A program made the translations under genes and the position numbers. A stretch of DNA of 64,000 nucleotides from Bacteroidales bacterium MB20-C3-3 (GTDB taxonomy: Bacteria > Bacteroidota > Bacteroidia > Bacteroidales > UBA932). The notes under the pieces were generated by a model. That model was not told the DNA's origin. It saw only the letters and a program-made list of their open reading frames with translations, and ran no database searches. Of this stretch, positions 18,537-24,786 are shown piece after piece (position 1 is the stretch's first letter; each line of letters starts with the position of its first letter). Location of the stretch: the NCBI GenBank assembly GCA_035609245.1, contig CP141202.1, positions 2,232,001-2,296,000 of the forward strand, written 5' to 3'.

Positions 18537-18762
18537 TAGAGAGGAGCGTCTTCGCCGCACCCACTCACAGCCTCCGGCTGCTAAAGATGTTGCTCCCTCC
18601 CGTCCGCAATAAAACACCTGCCCCTCGCTTCGCTCCGGAGCAGGAGACTTAACTAAAAAAAGAATAGACACGGAAATACACCATTTCACCAGGTTGTTCG
18701 CAAGCTCACTTCCCTGGTTTATGCTGTATATCCGCAATCATTAAAATATCAAGAATCCTTAT

Positions 18763-18803
18763 AAACCTCCACTGCACCGGCACTGCCGGCACAGAGGAGA
18801 GAG
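18763..18803 (+). repeat. 41-bp direct repeat, copy 1
   Basis: First of two copies sharing 37 of 41 positions with 18972-19012. The unit starts AAACCTCC, contains CCGGCACTGCCG and ends ACAGAGGAGAGAG. The spacing between copies is 209 bp. It belongs to the hairpin-rich region and has no coding potential. Confidence 0.7.
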
Positions 18804-18971
18804 CGGAATAGTTAACACGCTGCTCCGCAGCGGTAAATATTAATATCAAATAATATGGAAATGTTCGCATTGTATCCCTCAGGTGCCCGCTCCAGCCACT
18901 CCGTTGCTTCCGCGACCTGCTGGATCCACTACTTCACATATCCAAAACTTCAAAACACCCTTGACCCATCT

Positions 18972-19012
18972 AAACCTCCCCTGTGCCGGCACTGCCGTCA
19001 CAGAGGAGAGAG
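18972..19012 (+). repeat. 41-bp direct repeat, copy 2
   Basis: Second copy of the unit at 18763-18803, with four substitutions. The core CCGGCACTGCCG can itself form a small stem. Confidence 0.7.
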
Positions 19013-19184
19013 AAGAACGGCTATGTCGGGTATATCATTCCACTACATTCCACTCCGTTGCATTTCGTTACACTCCATACCCCACATACGCCTAGCTATA
19101 AAAGCGAGAGTACTCCTTTCGCTCCGCTCCACTCGCACACTCGCCTTTTGAATTGCATAAATAAATAAAAAAGTCCGCAAATGT

Positions 19185-19321
19185 AGCCCCCAGGCTGTTC
19201 TTTGTAAAGGCCTTTCAGCCCTACAGGTTCGCTTGATAAAAATCTCCACTCTCAGGTCGCTTCGCTCCCTCAGAGTAGTATTTTTATCAGCTCAGCCTTG
19301 ACAATATCCAGCCTGGGGGCT
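19185..19321. repeat. Large nested hairpin, 137 nt
   Basis: AGCCCCCAGGCTG (19185-19197) pairs perfectly over 13 bp with CAGCCTGGGGGCT (19309-19321). Inside, GATAAAAAT (19235-19243) pairs with ATTTTTATC (19280-19288), and ACTCTCAGG (19248-19256) pairs with CCTCAGAGT (19268-19276) with one mismatch around a CGCTTCGCTCC loop. A palindrome AAAGGCCTTT lies between the outer and inner stems. The design repeats that of the hairpin at 18365-18459. Confidence 0.7.
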
Positions 19322-19330
19322 GTGAAAGCA

Positions 19331-19388
19331 CTCCTTTTTCTTTTTTCTTTCTTTTTTTTCTTTTTTTTCTTTCCTTTTTTCTTTTTCC
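19331..19388 (+). repeat. 58-nt homopyrimidine tract
   Basis: An uninterrupted C/T run, mostly T with scattered C, directly after the 137-nt hairpin. A strong stem followed by T-rich sequence is also the form of a rho-independent terminator, so the hairpin and tract together may end a transcript reading rightward through the structured region. Confidence 0.55.
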
Positions 19389-19509
19389 GGAAATATTTAC
19401 ATATTACCTCAAGACTCAAACTATTATCCTCTAAGCATTTGATTTCTTACCTTTGTAAAGAGATATTAGTAAACTCTGTGTTTAAGACTTGTAACTTGTA
19501 CCTGTACCC

Positions 19510-20229
19510 ATGCCACTGTATCAGCCAAATATCAAATTTTCGGACTGCTGGTCATCAGTAGGGGGGATCACTTTCTATCACCGCCACAAAAAGTGTTACT
19601 GGAGGAGAAAGCCGGCTCCTCTCTTCCCCGGGACAATGAGACAAATGGAGCATCAGTCAGTACACCTTCGGGCACTTGCCTCCTGGAGGCTACTGCCACA
19701 CCTGGTACAACTGGAGTGGTCAGAGTACGCAAAAGGGGTGACAGCTCACCGACCACCGTTTTTAAATGAGAATCATATCAGCGGATATAATCTCTTTGTC
19801 TCAGCTTACCATGGATTTGCTTCCCTGGGGAATGAGCATGTTCCAACACCAAAACCGTTTGAGGAGTTTCCTCCATTTCATGCAGAGTTTATCTCTGCTC
19901 AAGTTGTTGGAGAATCGGACCTGCTAATGCAGTTCTCTCTCTCAGTTTACGGAACCGGTGAGCCACTTCGTTACCGGACCCTTGGAAAGATTCAGCTAGT
20001 GGCACCAGAGAGGGGGTGTCATCCCGGGAAAATGCTTAATTTTCTATCAGCTGAGGTGCAGTCTGCTCCTCAAAATCCAAGAATCATAAGTTTCACTATA
20101 TCTAATTACCGGGATGTTTGGAGCCTGGATCTTCCGGAATTTACTTTGCATTTGCGATATCTGCTCCTGGATAATATCACCGGTTACAGGAATTTGCATA
20201 AAAGTCTATCTTGCTCATTCTCTTTGTAG
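19510..20229 (+). CDS. Phage-associated protein, paralogue A of a three-member set
   Basis: A 239-residue protein of unknown function. Its first 110 residues follow the same plan as the proteins at 20313 and 22223: an N-terminal SVGGITFYHRHKK segment, a basic stretch, a helix with regularly spaced Trp (SWRLLPHLVQLEWSEYAK) and a closing ISGYNLFVSAYHGF. This plan (xxGxxT, then W..LA, then I(S/T)GxNLF) is seen in small Bacteroidota phage and element proteins such as DUF6266-type proteins. The C-terminal half is predicted beta-rich and unlike the other two. The ATG at 19510 fits the alignment with the paralogues. Confidence 0.6.
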   Translation: MPLYQPNIKFSDCWSSVGGITFYHRHKKCYWRRKPAPLFPGTMRQMEHQSVHLRALASWRLLPHLVQLEWSEYAKGVTAHRPPFLNENHISGYNLFVSAYHGFASLGNEHVPTPKPFEEFPPFHAEFISAQVVGESDLLMQFSLSVYGTGEPLRYRTLGKIQLVAPERGCHPGKMLNFLSAEVQSAPQNPRIISFTISNYRDVWSLDLPEFTLHLRYLLLDNITGYRNLHKSLSCSFSL

Positions 20230-20250
20230 AAATTCATTTACTTAAACTAA

Positions 20251-20276
20251 TACTTTATATAATATTCATATATTTG
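20251..20276 (+). promoter_or_regulatory. Candidate promoter/operator of paralogue B
   Basis: TATATTTG at 20269-20276 matches the Bacteroidota -7 element TAnnTTTG, 36 bp before the start codon at 20313. Just upstream, TACTTTATATAA (20251-20262) is identical to 12 bases of the tandem palindrome before paralogue D (22131-22142). No clear -33 TTG is present, which would suit an activated promoter. Confidence 0.4.
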
Positions 20277-20312
20277 CAGTAGATTAATTAGTTATGTTTA
20301 AACTATTGCATC

Positions 20313-21380
20313 ATGAAGCTTATTCCATCAATTGCCTTTAGCGACTTTTCAGGCTCAGCCGGCAGTGTCACAGCCAGGAAGATAGGTGATAAAACTGTTC
20401 TCTCTTCCAGAACAAAGCATTCCCGAAAAAAGACACCCTCTCAAGCTGCAATTCGATGCAGGTTTGGGGATACTTCCAGAAGTTATTCAGAAATTACAGA
20501 GGAGCAGCGTCAGGGCTGGATCTCCCTGGCTAATAATTTAGGTAGTTATACAACTTCAACAGGATCCACTTCAATAACCGGTCATAATCTTTTTGTTGCA
20601 ATTAATACTTACAGAAAGATATGCGGAAAACCTTTTACAGCTGATGCTCCTGCTCAATTGTTGCCATCGCGATATATTAATGTGGGTGATTTCTGGCTCA
20701 CTCCGGAACACATTGTTTTTGCCAATGTTGCGTTACCTGAGAATTCTAATGATGTATTTCTTGTTGAAATTTATCCAGCTCAAAGTCCAGCAGAGACTAA
20801 TGCCTGGGATAAGACTGTGATTGTTGCAGTTGTTCCTACGACAGACTGGGGTGAGGTTGACATTACTGATGCATTCTTGCAGAAATTCGGGACTCCTTTA
20901 ACAATGGGCCAAATGGTATTTATAAAAGTGTGCAGGATAGATTCTGAATGTGGTTATATCAAATGGTATTCTATGATTGCTTATCCTGCCCGGGAGAGAT
21001 CCTATTTGCATGATAGATTATATGTCCCTCGTGCAAAAATTGGTATGGACCAAATTGTTCCTGTTTCACATGAAGTAGAGTGTAAGGATATAGATTATGA
21101 AATATCAACGAGCTCAAAAATAACTTCAAACTATATTTCATTAAGCATTATAAATGCGCCTTTTATTGGCTGTGAATTTCCACATTTAGGATTGTCGAGT
21201 GCCTTTAATTATGACCGCTCTTATCAGTATTCAAGAGGAACGCCGGCAAGGAAGTATTTAATTCAATGTATGGATGTTAAGATATTCAACAACAGTAAAA
21301 AAGCAATTAATCTTTATTGTATTGGCGGAACGTTCACAAAACAATTTGAAACATTTGGAACCTATTTTTTAACTAATTAA
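20313..21380 (+). CDS. Phage-associated protein, paralogue B
   Basis: A 355-residue protein starting MKLIPSIAFSDFSGSAGSVTARK, closely matching the start of paralogue D (SIAFDEFAGSAKGVTAAK). The shared domain (about 1-105) includes the EQRQGWISLANNLG helix and ends ITGHNLFVAINTYRK. Residues 110-215 (WLTPEHIVFANVALPENSND onward) look like an immunoglobulin-like or beta-sandwich module as in tail-fibre or adhesion proteins. The remainder is unassigned. The gene is followed 3 bp later by the next one, so the two are probably co-transcribed. A structural or host-range role is a guess. Confidence 0.65.
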   Translation: MKLIPSIAFSDFSGSAGSVTARKIGDKTVLSSRTKHSRKKTPSQAAIRCRFGDTSRSYSEITEEQRQGWISLANNLGSYTTSTGSTSITGHNLFVAINTYRKICGKPFTADAPAQLLPSRYINVGDFWLTPEHIVFANVALPENSNDVFLVEIYPAQSPAETNAWDKTVIVAVVPTTDWGEVDITDAFLQKFGTPLTMGQMVFIKVCRIDSECGYIKWYSMIAYPARERSYLHDRLYVPRAKIGMDQIVPVSHEVECKDIDYEISTSSKITSNYISLSIINAPFIGCEFPHLGLSSAFNYDRSYQYSRGTPARKYLIQCMDVKIFNNSKKAINLYCIGGTFTKQFETFGTYFLTN

Positions 21381-21383
21381 TGG

Positions 21384-22109
21384 ATGAGAATTATGATATC
21401 ACTTGTATCTAATAATTTTGGAGGAGGTAGTTTAACTTTAAAGGATTACCAAAGTAGTGGCTTATGTGTCCTAAATGGAAAGATAACTGTAAACCCCTTT
21501 AAGCCGGCTTATATTGCAGCAACTAGACTGGAGCTTGATCTGCCTGCAGGGTTTGCGATGACAAGAAGTGCAATATCAACAGCAATTCTTTACTCTAATG
21601 ATTATAGATACCATTATGGTACTGTGCTACAATGCTGGATAGAGAATGGAAAGCTTTGTATTGAAAAGCTTACGGCATGGGATACTTCGACTAGTTATAT
21701 CATATATATTAACTCTGCTTTTGTCACCAGGGGCTATCGGGGAGAATTCACAAAAGCCACAACAAAAGCTGTAACTATAACCAGTGATCCAAACTTATTC
21801 CGGTTTCAGAATTACTGTTATATAGAGAAAGATGCTTTTGTATACTTTGTGGGTACTTTCAACACATTTCCAGAATACGACACCCACGGTGAGGGACCGT
21901 TTACCCTAAACTTGTCAGGTTTTGCATTGGATGTGAATGTTGAAATTCCTCTGATTGTCAATGGGTATGATATCGGTTATAATCAGATTGGTTCCAAGCT
22001 AACCTCAGGTACTTTCATTAATGGAAATTTATCATTCAGTTATCCATATGGAGCCAGCGATATGGGTGGATATAGCTCTTTTTTCAATTTTTTCGCTGTT
22101 CGTGGTTGA
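21384..22109 (+). CDS. Beta-rich hypothetical protein, partner of paralogue B
   Basis: A 241-residue protein rich in Thr, Ser, Tyr, Phe and Gly with alternating hydrophobic residues, consistent with an all-beta fold. It has no signal peptide, no transmembrane helix and no motif I recognise. It lacks the shared N-terminal domain of its neighbours, and its sequence resembles the C-terminal part of paralogue B only in general character. The 3-bp gap to paralogue B suggests translational coupling. An ATG three codons further in (21393) is an alternative start. Confidence 0.6.
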   Translation: MRIMISLVSNNFGGGSLTLKDYQSSGLCVLNGKITVNPFKPAYIAATRLELDLPAGFAMTRSAISTAILYSNDYRYHYGTVLQCWIENGKLCIEKLTAWDTSTSYIIYINSAFVTRGYRGEFTKATTKAVTITSDPNLFRFQNYCYIEKDAFVYFVGTFNTFPEYDTHGEGPFTLNLSGFALDVNVEIPLIVNGYDIGYNQIGSKLTSGTFINGNLSFSYPYGASDMGGYSSFFNFFAVRG

Positions 22110-22110
22110 T

Positions 22111-22144
22111 TATTACTTTATCTAAAGTATTACTTTATATAAAG
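22111..22144 (+). promoter_or_regulatory. Tandem palindromic operator-like repeat before paralogue D
   Basis: Two head-to-tail 17-bp copies, TATTACTTTATCTAAAG (22111-22127) and TATTACTTTATATAAAG (22128-22144), differ at one base. The second contains the perfect palindrome CTTTATATAAAG. The first overlaps a 7-bp inverted repeat TACTTTA/TAAAGTA. The same core occurs before paralogue B. The repeats start immediately after the stop codon of the preceding gene. Confidence 0.5.
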
Positions 22145-22184
22145 CTATTTAATAACTTAATATATTGTATAATATAATAATTTA

Positions 22185-22192
22185 TATATTTG
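22185..22192 (+). promoter_or_regulatory. -7 promoter element of paralogue D
   Basis: TATATTTG is a perfect match to TAnnTTTG, 31 bp before the start codon at 22223. Surrounding DNA is extremely AT-rich. Confidence 0.4.
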
Positions 22193-22222
22193 TATATAAT
22201 TAACCCTTTAATTAACATTTAT

Positions 22223-22909
22223 ATGAAGTACACTCCTTCAATTGCCTTCGATGAATTTGCGGGATCCGCAAAGGGCGTGACTGCTGCTAAGAGCCGTGGT
22301 CGCAAATACATCCGAAACAGGGGCTATGGAAGCTCCTCATCAACCTCTTTCCAGGGTGATGTAAAAGCCATTTTTTTACAACTCACCAAAAGTTTCAAAT
22401 CTCTCACTTCAGAGCAGATTGCTGCCTGGAATGCTCTTGCCCAAACTCAGGAGGGTCGCTCTGCCCTGGGATCCAAAGCAAAAATTACCGGATTCAACCT
22501 TTACCTCCGTTTGAACCATTGGGTTGTATCTTGTGGTGGCAACGCCCTGGTTACCCCTCCATCATTGATTGGTGTGCAGGCTCCATCAGCTGCAACTCTC
22601 TCTCTTACCTCCAGTGCTTTTACCCTCACTCTTGCCAGTATCCCCGATGACGTAACTAACCTTAAACTGGTTGTTAAGGCTTCTGCTCCTCAGTCAAGAG
22701 GAATAAGTGATGCTTACTCAAAAGCGGCAACCTTCTCCACTCCTATAACCCCTGTAACAACTGCAATCGCTCTTAAAACTGATTACGATTCTAAGTATGA
22801 AGCTCCCACTTCAGTTACTCCTAAGGTATTTGTAAAATGGTTCTTTGTAAATACTGTTACCGGCGAGAAATCGGGAGAGATGATGGGGCTGGCCACACTC
22901 ACTGTTTAG
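22223..22909 (+). CDS. Phage-associated protein, paralogue D
   Basis: A 228-residue protein starting MKYTPSIAFDEFAGSAKGVTAAK. The ATG at 22223 is preferred over 22190 because it aligns exactly with the start of paralogue B. The shared domain (about 1-100) contains SLTSEQIAAWNALAQ and ITGFNLYLRLN. From about residue 110 an Ala/Ser/Thr-rich beta module follows (AATLSLTSSAFTLTLASIPD), similar in plan to residues 110-215 of paralogue B. It has its own promoter and is followed by a terminator. Better G+C balance than its neighbours may reflect higher expression. A virion or secreted structural role is possible. Confidence 0.65.
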   Translation: MKYTPSIAFDEFAGSAKGVTAAKSRGRKYIRNRGYGSSSSTSFQGDVKAIFLQLTKSFKSLTSEQIAAWNALAQTQEGRSALGSKAKITGFNLYLRLNHWVVSCGGNALVTPPSLIGVQAPSAATLSLTSSAFTLTLASIPDDVTNLKLVVKASAPQSRGISDAYSKAATFSTPITPVTTAIALKTDYDSKYEAPTSVTPKVFVKWFFVNTVTGEKSGEMMGLATLTV

Positions 22910-22949
22910 TGTGGAGTTTTCATCAGTAAACTAAGTCTACCCAATTCTT

Positions 22950-22989
22950 AAACTCCCTGGCTTGTAGTAATACGAATCAGGGAGTTTTT
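22950..22989 (+). terminator. Rho-independent terminator after paralogue D
   Basis: AAACTCCCTG (22950-22959) pairs perfectly with CAGGGAGTTT (22978-22987) and is followed by further T residues. The 18-nt loop is long but the 10-bp stem is strong. It separates paralogue D from the lysis-like genes. Confidence 0.65.
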
Positions 22990-23005
22990 ATAAAATCTAA
23001 ACGAT

Positions 23006-23386
23006 ATGACACCTGAATTGATAATACAGTTAATCTCTGCATTGCTCGGCACCGGAGGGATTGTTGCACTGTTTCTAATCATTGAGAAGAAAGCAGCTGC
23101 ACAGCTTGCTAATACAGAAAAAACCAACGAGCAATGGCAACTTATAGTTGCACAGAAAGAGCGTGATTTTTTGGCACTCAATCAAAAGTATGAATCAGCC
23201 ACAGAGAAGATTGAAAAACTCTATGATATTAACACAGACCTGCGAACACAGCTTGATGTGGCTAATACTAATTATGCCGTTTGTCAGCTGATGCGCTGCA
23301 ATGTAATTAAATGTGCCAGCCGGATACCTCCGTTTGGCAGTACAGAAAATGAAAAGGATCTTAATGAAGGGAGGGGTGAACAATGA
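23006..23386 (+). CDS. Holin-like small membrane protein
   Basis: A 126-residue protein with one N-terminal transmembrane helix (ELIIQLISALLGTGGIVALFLII, about 4-27) and then a charged coiled coil (28-90). This matches the one-helix holin or lysis-accessory proteins that precede endolysins in many Bacteroidota phages. The stop codon overlaps the next ATG by 4 bp (ATGA). The C-terminal 35 residues include three Cys and may bind metal or form disulfides. The holin role is inferred from topology and gene order only. Confidence 0.55.
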   Translation: MTPELIIQLISALLGTGGIVALFLIIEKKAAAQLANTEKTNEQWQLIVAQKERDFLALNQKYESATEKIEKLYDINTDLRTQLDVANTNYAVCQLMRCNVIKCASRIPPFGSTENEKDLNEGRGEQ

Positions 23387-23820
23387 GAACACCAATATCA
23401 AGAGATTTCTGTTACGAAGAGTTTGAAGAGAGTTTTAAGGCTGAGGAGCTGAAAATTGATAATCATATCCCATCCGATAAAATCCGTTTTTCCATCCGGC
23501 TCCTGGTATTAAATCTTCTGCAACCACTAAGGGATAAAGCTAAGCGTCCACTTATTCTTAACAGCGGATACAGATCTCCCGCTTTGAACAGAGCTGTGGG
23601 AGGTTCAAAAGAGTCTCAGCACCTAAGAGGTGAGGCGGCCGATATACATTGCAAAGATGCTCTGGATGTGTTACTGCTTGCTCAGATAGTTTTCAGATAC
23701 TCTTTGCCATTTGACCAGATGATTCTCTATGAAAATTTCTTGCACCTCTCATTCAGGACGAGTGGCCAACAACGCTATCAAATTATATATCACAAATCAT
23801 ACCGGGAGGCAGAGTTATGA
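23383..23820 (+). CDS. Peptidase M15-family endolysin
   Basis: A 145-residue D-Ala-D-Ala carboxypeptidase-like domain of the M15A/VanY-like type found in phage endolysins. The zinc-binding segments are visible as SKESQHLRGEAADIH (HxxGxAxD type, about residues 80-95) and a late FLHLSF with the second His. The fold also includes the typical NSGYRSPALNRAVGG loop. It lacks a signal peptide, so release would depend on a holin. Translational coupling (4-bp overlaps) to both neighbours supports a lysis module. Confidence 0.8.
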   Translation: MRTPISRDFCYEEFEESFKAEELKIDNHIPSDKIRFSIRLLVLNLLQPLRDKAKRPLILNSGYRSPALNRAVGGSKESQHLRGEAADIHCKDALDVLLLAQIVFRYSLPFDQMILYENFLHLSFRTSGQQRYQIIYHKSYREAEL

Positions 23821-24341
23821 TTTCATTTAATCAAATAATAAAATATGGCCGGATTGCCGGTATTCTGGTTGTCTCTCTGCTGGCAATAATCGTAATTACA
23901 ACAATTGGCAACTGCAGTAGAAAAGCCGGGATCGATTCAAAACTAATTGTTCAGCTGGACACACTATACATACGGGATACAATTCGGACTGAAAAACCTC
24001 TTCCCAAAATAATCAAGAGGATTGACACTTTCCTGGTCAAAACAAAGGATACCATCCGGCTAAAAGACACATTATACCTGGCACTTCCCAGGGAGCAGAA
24101 AACATACAGAGAGAAGAATTACCAGGCTTGGATATCCGGTTATCGCCCGGAGCTGGACAGCATTCACATATTCCGGAACACCCAGCAAATAATCACCTCA
24201 ACAACCATCCAAAACAAACAAAAAACTAGAAGGTGGGGGATAGGGATTCAGGCAGGATATGGCCTAACAATGCATCAAAACATAATAACACCAACCCCAT
24301 ATATTGGAGTTGGTTTAAGTTATAATCTAATTGCATTTTAG
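23817..24341 (+). CDS. Spanin-like / DUF6808-type membrane-anchored protein
   Basis: A 174-residue protein with an N-terminal transmembrane or lipoprotein-like segment (IAGILVVSLLAIIVITTIGNC, Cys at about 33), a Lys/Thr/Asp-rich stalk with repeated DTLYIRDTIR and DTIRLKDTL elements, and a C-terminal stretch (WGIGIQAGYGLTM, YIGVGLSYNLIAF) resembling one outer-membrane beta-hairpin. Position after a holin-like protein and an endolysin fits a spanin that links inner and outer membranes in the last step of lysis. It overlaps the endolysin gene by 4 bp. Confidence 0.55.
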   Translation: MISFNQIIKYGRIAGILVVSLLAIIVITTIGNCSRKAGIDSKLIVQLDTLYIRDTIRTEKPLPKIIKRIDTFLVKTKDTIRLKDTLYLALPREQKTYREKNYQAWISGYRPELDSIHIFRNTQQIITSTTIQNKQKTRRWGIGIQAGYGLTMHQNIITPTPYIGVGLSYNLIAF

Positions 24342-24410
24342 CGTGTGAAATTTTTTATTAAATTTGTGTCAACTTGTGACAATAGTCATACGGTATTTTC
24401 TAAGCAACTA

Positions 24411-24442
24411 AGCGTCGGATAGAAATATTCGGCGCTTTTTTT
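24411..24442 (+). terminator. Rho-independent terminator after the lysis-like genes
   Basis: AGCGTCGGATA (24411-24421) pairs with TATTCGGCGCT (24426-24436), mostly Watson-Crick with G-T pairs, around a GAAA tetraloop, and is followed by a run of seven T. It is a classic terminator shape 70 bp after the stop codon. Confidence 0.75.
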
Positions 24443-24514
24443 AGTTTTCTAATTTAGCTACGAAGAAAAATATATTCTTTCTCTGGCTGACCAATTTTAG
24501 TAGTAATCTAAAAA

Positions 24515-24536
24515 TGCGGACGTGGTGCGGACGTGG
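24515..24536. repeat. Tandem 11-bp repeat near the tRNA boundary
   Basis: TGCGGACGTGG occurs twice in direct succession, 56 bp from the 3' end of tRNA-Leu, on the side of the accessory region. Short direct repeats near the 3' end of a tRNA are typical arm-type or core sites of tyrosine recombinases. No integrase gene is present in the window, so an att function is only a possibility. Confidence 0.35.
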
Positions 24537-24591
24537 ATTAAAAAGAGAAAAACCAAGACACTGTATTTCAGTATTTTGGTTTTGCACTTTG

Positions 24592-24675
24592 TGCCCGGAA
24601 CAGGACTCGAACCTGCACAACCTTACGGTCACTGGTCCCTGAAACCAGCGCGTCTACCAATTTCGCCATCCGGGC
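24592..24675 (-). tRNA. tRNA-Leu(CAG)
   Basis: The minus-strand sequence folds as a leucine tRNA. Acceptor arms are GCCCGGA and TCCGGGC, the D-arm is GGCGAAATTGGTAGACGC, the anticodon stem-loop is CTGGT TTCAGGG ACCAG with anticodon CAG, and a class II variable arm (TGACCGTAAGGTTGTG) and T-arm GGTTCGAGTCC follow. The CCA end is not encoded; the base after the acceptor is the discriminator A. The 3' end faces the accessory region, the usual arrangement for integration sites. Open frames crossing it are translations of the tRNA itself. Confidence 0.95.
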
Positions 24676-24698
24676 AATGGTTTTGCTGTCAGGGAGTG

Positions 24699-24728
24699 CA
24701 AAAGTAGTGAAAAAAAAATTATTTGCAA
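24699..24728 (-). promoter_or_regulatory. Promoter of tRNA-Leu
   Basis: On the minus strand, TTG (24726-24728) is followed after 19 bp by TACTTTTG (24699-24706), matching both parts of the Bacteroidota sigma-ABfr consensus with correct spacing. The mature tRNA starts 23 bp downstream. Confidence 0.6.
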
Positions 24729-24786
24729 TTTTCATTAAACTTATTCCTCTTTATATTGTCAAAGATTCATTTAACAGTATTTATTT

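Larger units (their letters stand above)
17990..19330. other. Hairpin-rich, apparently non-coding region
   Basis: About 1.35 kb between the helicase gene and the phage-like genes holds no convincing gene. Short open frames here translate into Arg/Ser/Pro-rich nonsense with ERSEG and LKPAD patterns, which usually mark palindromic repeats rather than genes. The DNA is full of nested inverted repeats (listed separately) whose loops often contain CGCTCCGCTCC or CGCTTCGCTCC, and base composition is richer in G+C than on either side. It could be an array of REP-like elements, a large structured RNA or a replication or recombination site. I cannot decide among these. Confidence 0.5.

Noticed and set aside
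18013-19249. Several open frames of 60-103 codons on both strands in the hairpin-rich region
   Set aside because: Their translations are low-information Arg/Ser/Pro-rich sequence with ERSEG-like patterns that arise from palindromic repeats, they overlap one another on both strands, and they cross the hairpin stems.
19510-22909. Diversity-generating retroelement with variable paralogues
   Set aside because: No reverse transcriptase, template repeat or accessory gene is present, and the paralogues differ throughout their C-terminal parts rather than at adenine positions.
1-24592. Complete conjugative element or prophage
   Set aside because: No integrase, relaxase, tra genes, terminase, portal or capsid genes are present in the window; only fragments and cargo can be supported.
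24441-24707. Frames of 61-63 codons over the tRNA-Leu region
   Set aside because: They translate the tRNA gene itself (GLEPAQPYGHWSLKPARLP is a typical tRNA-Leu artefact).
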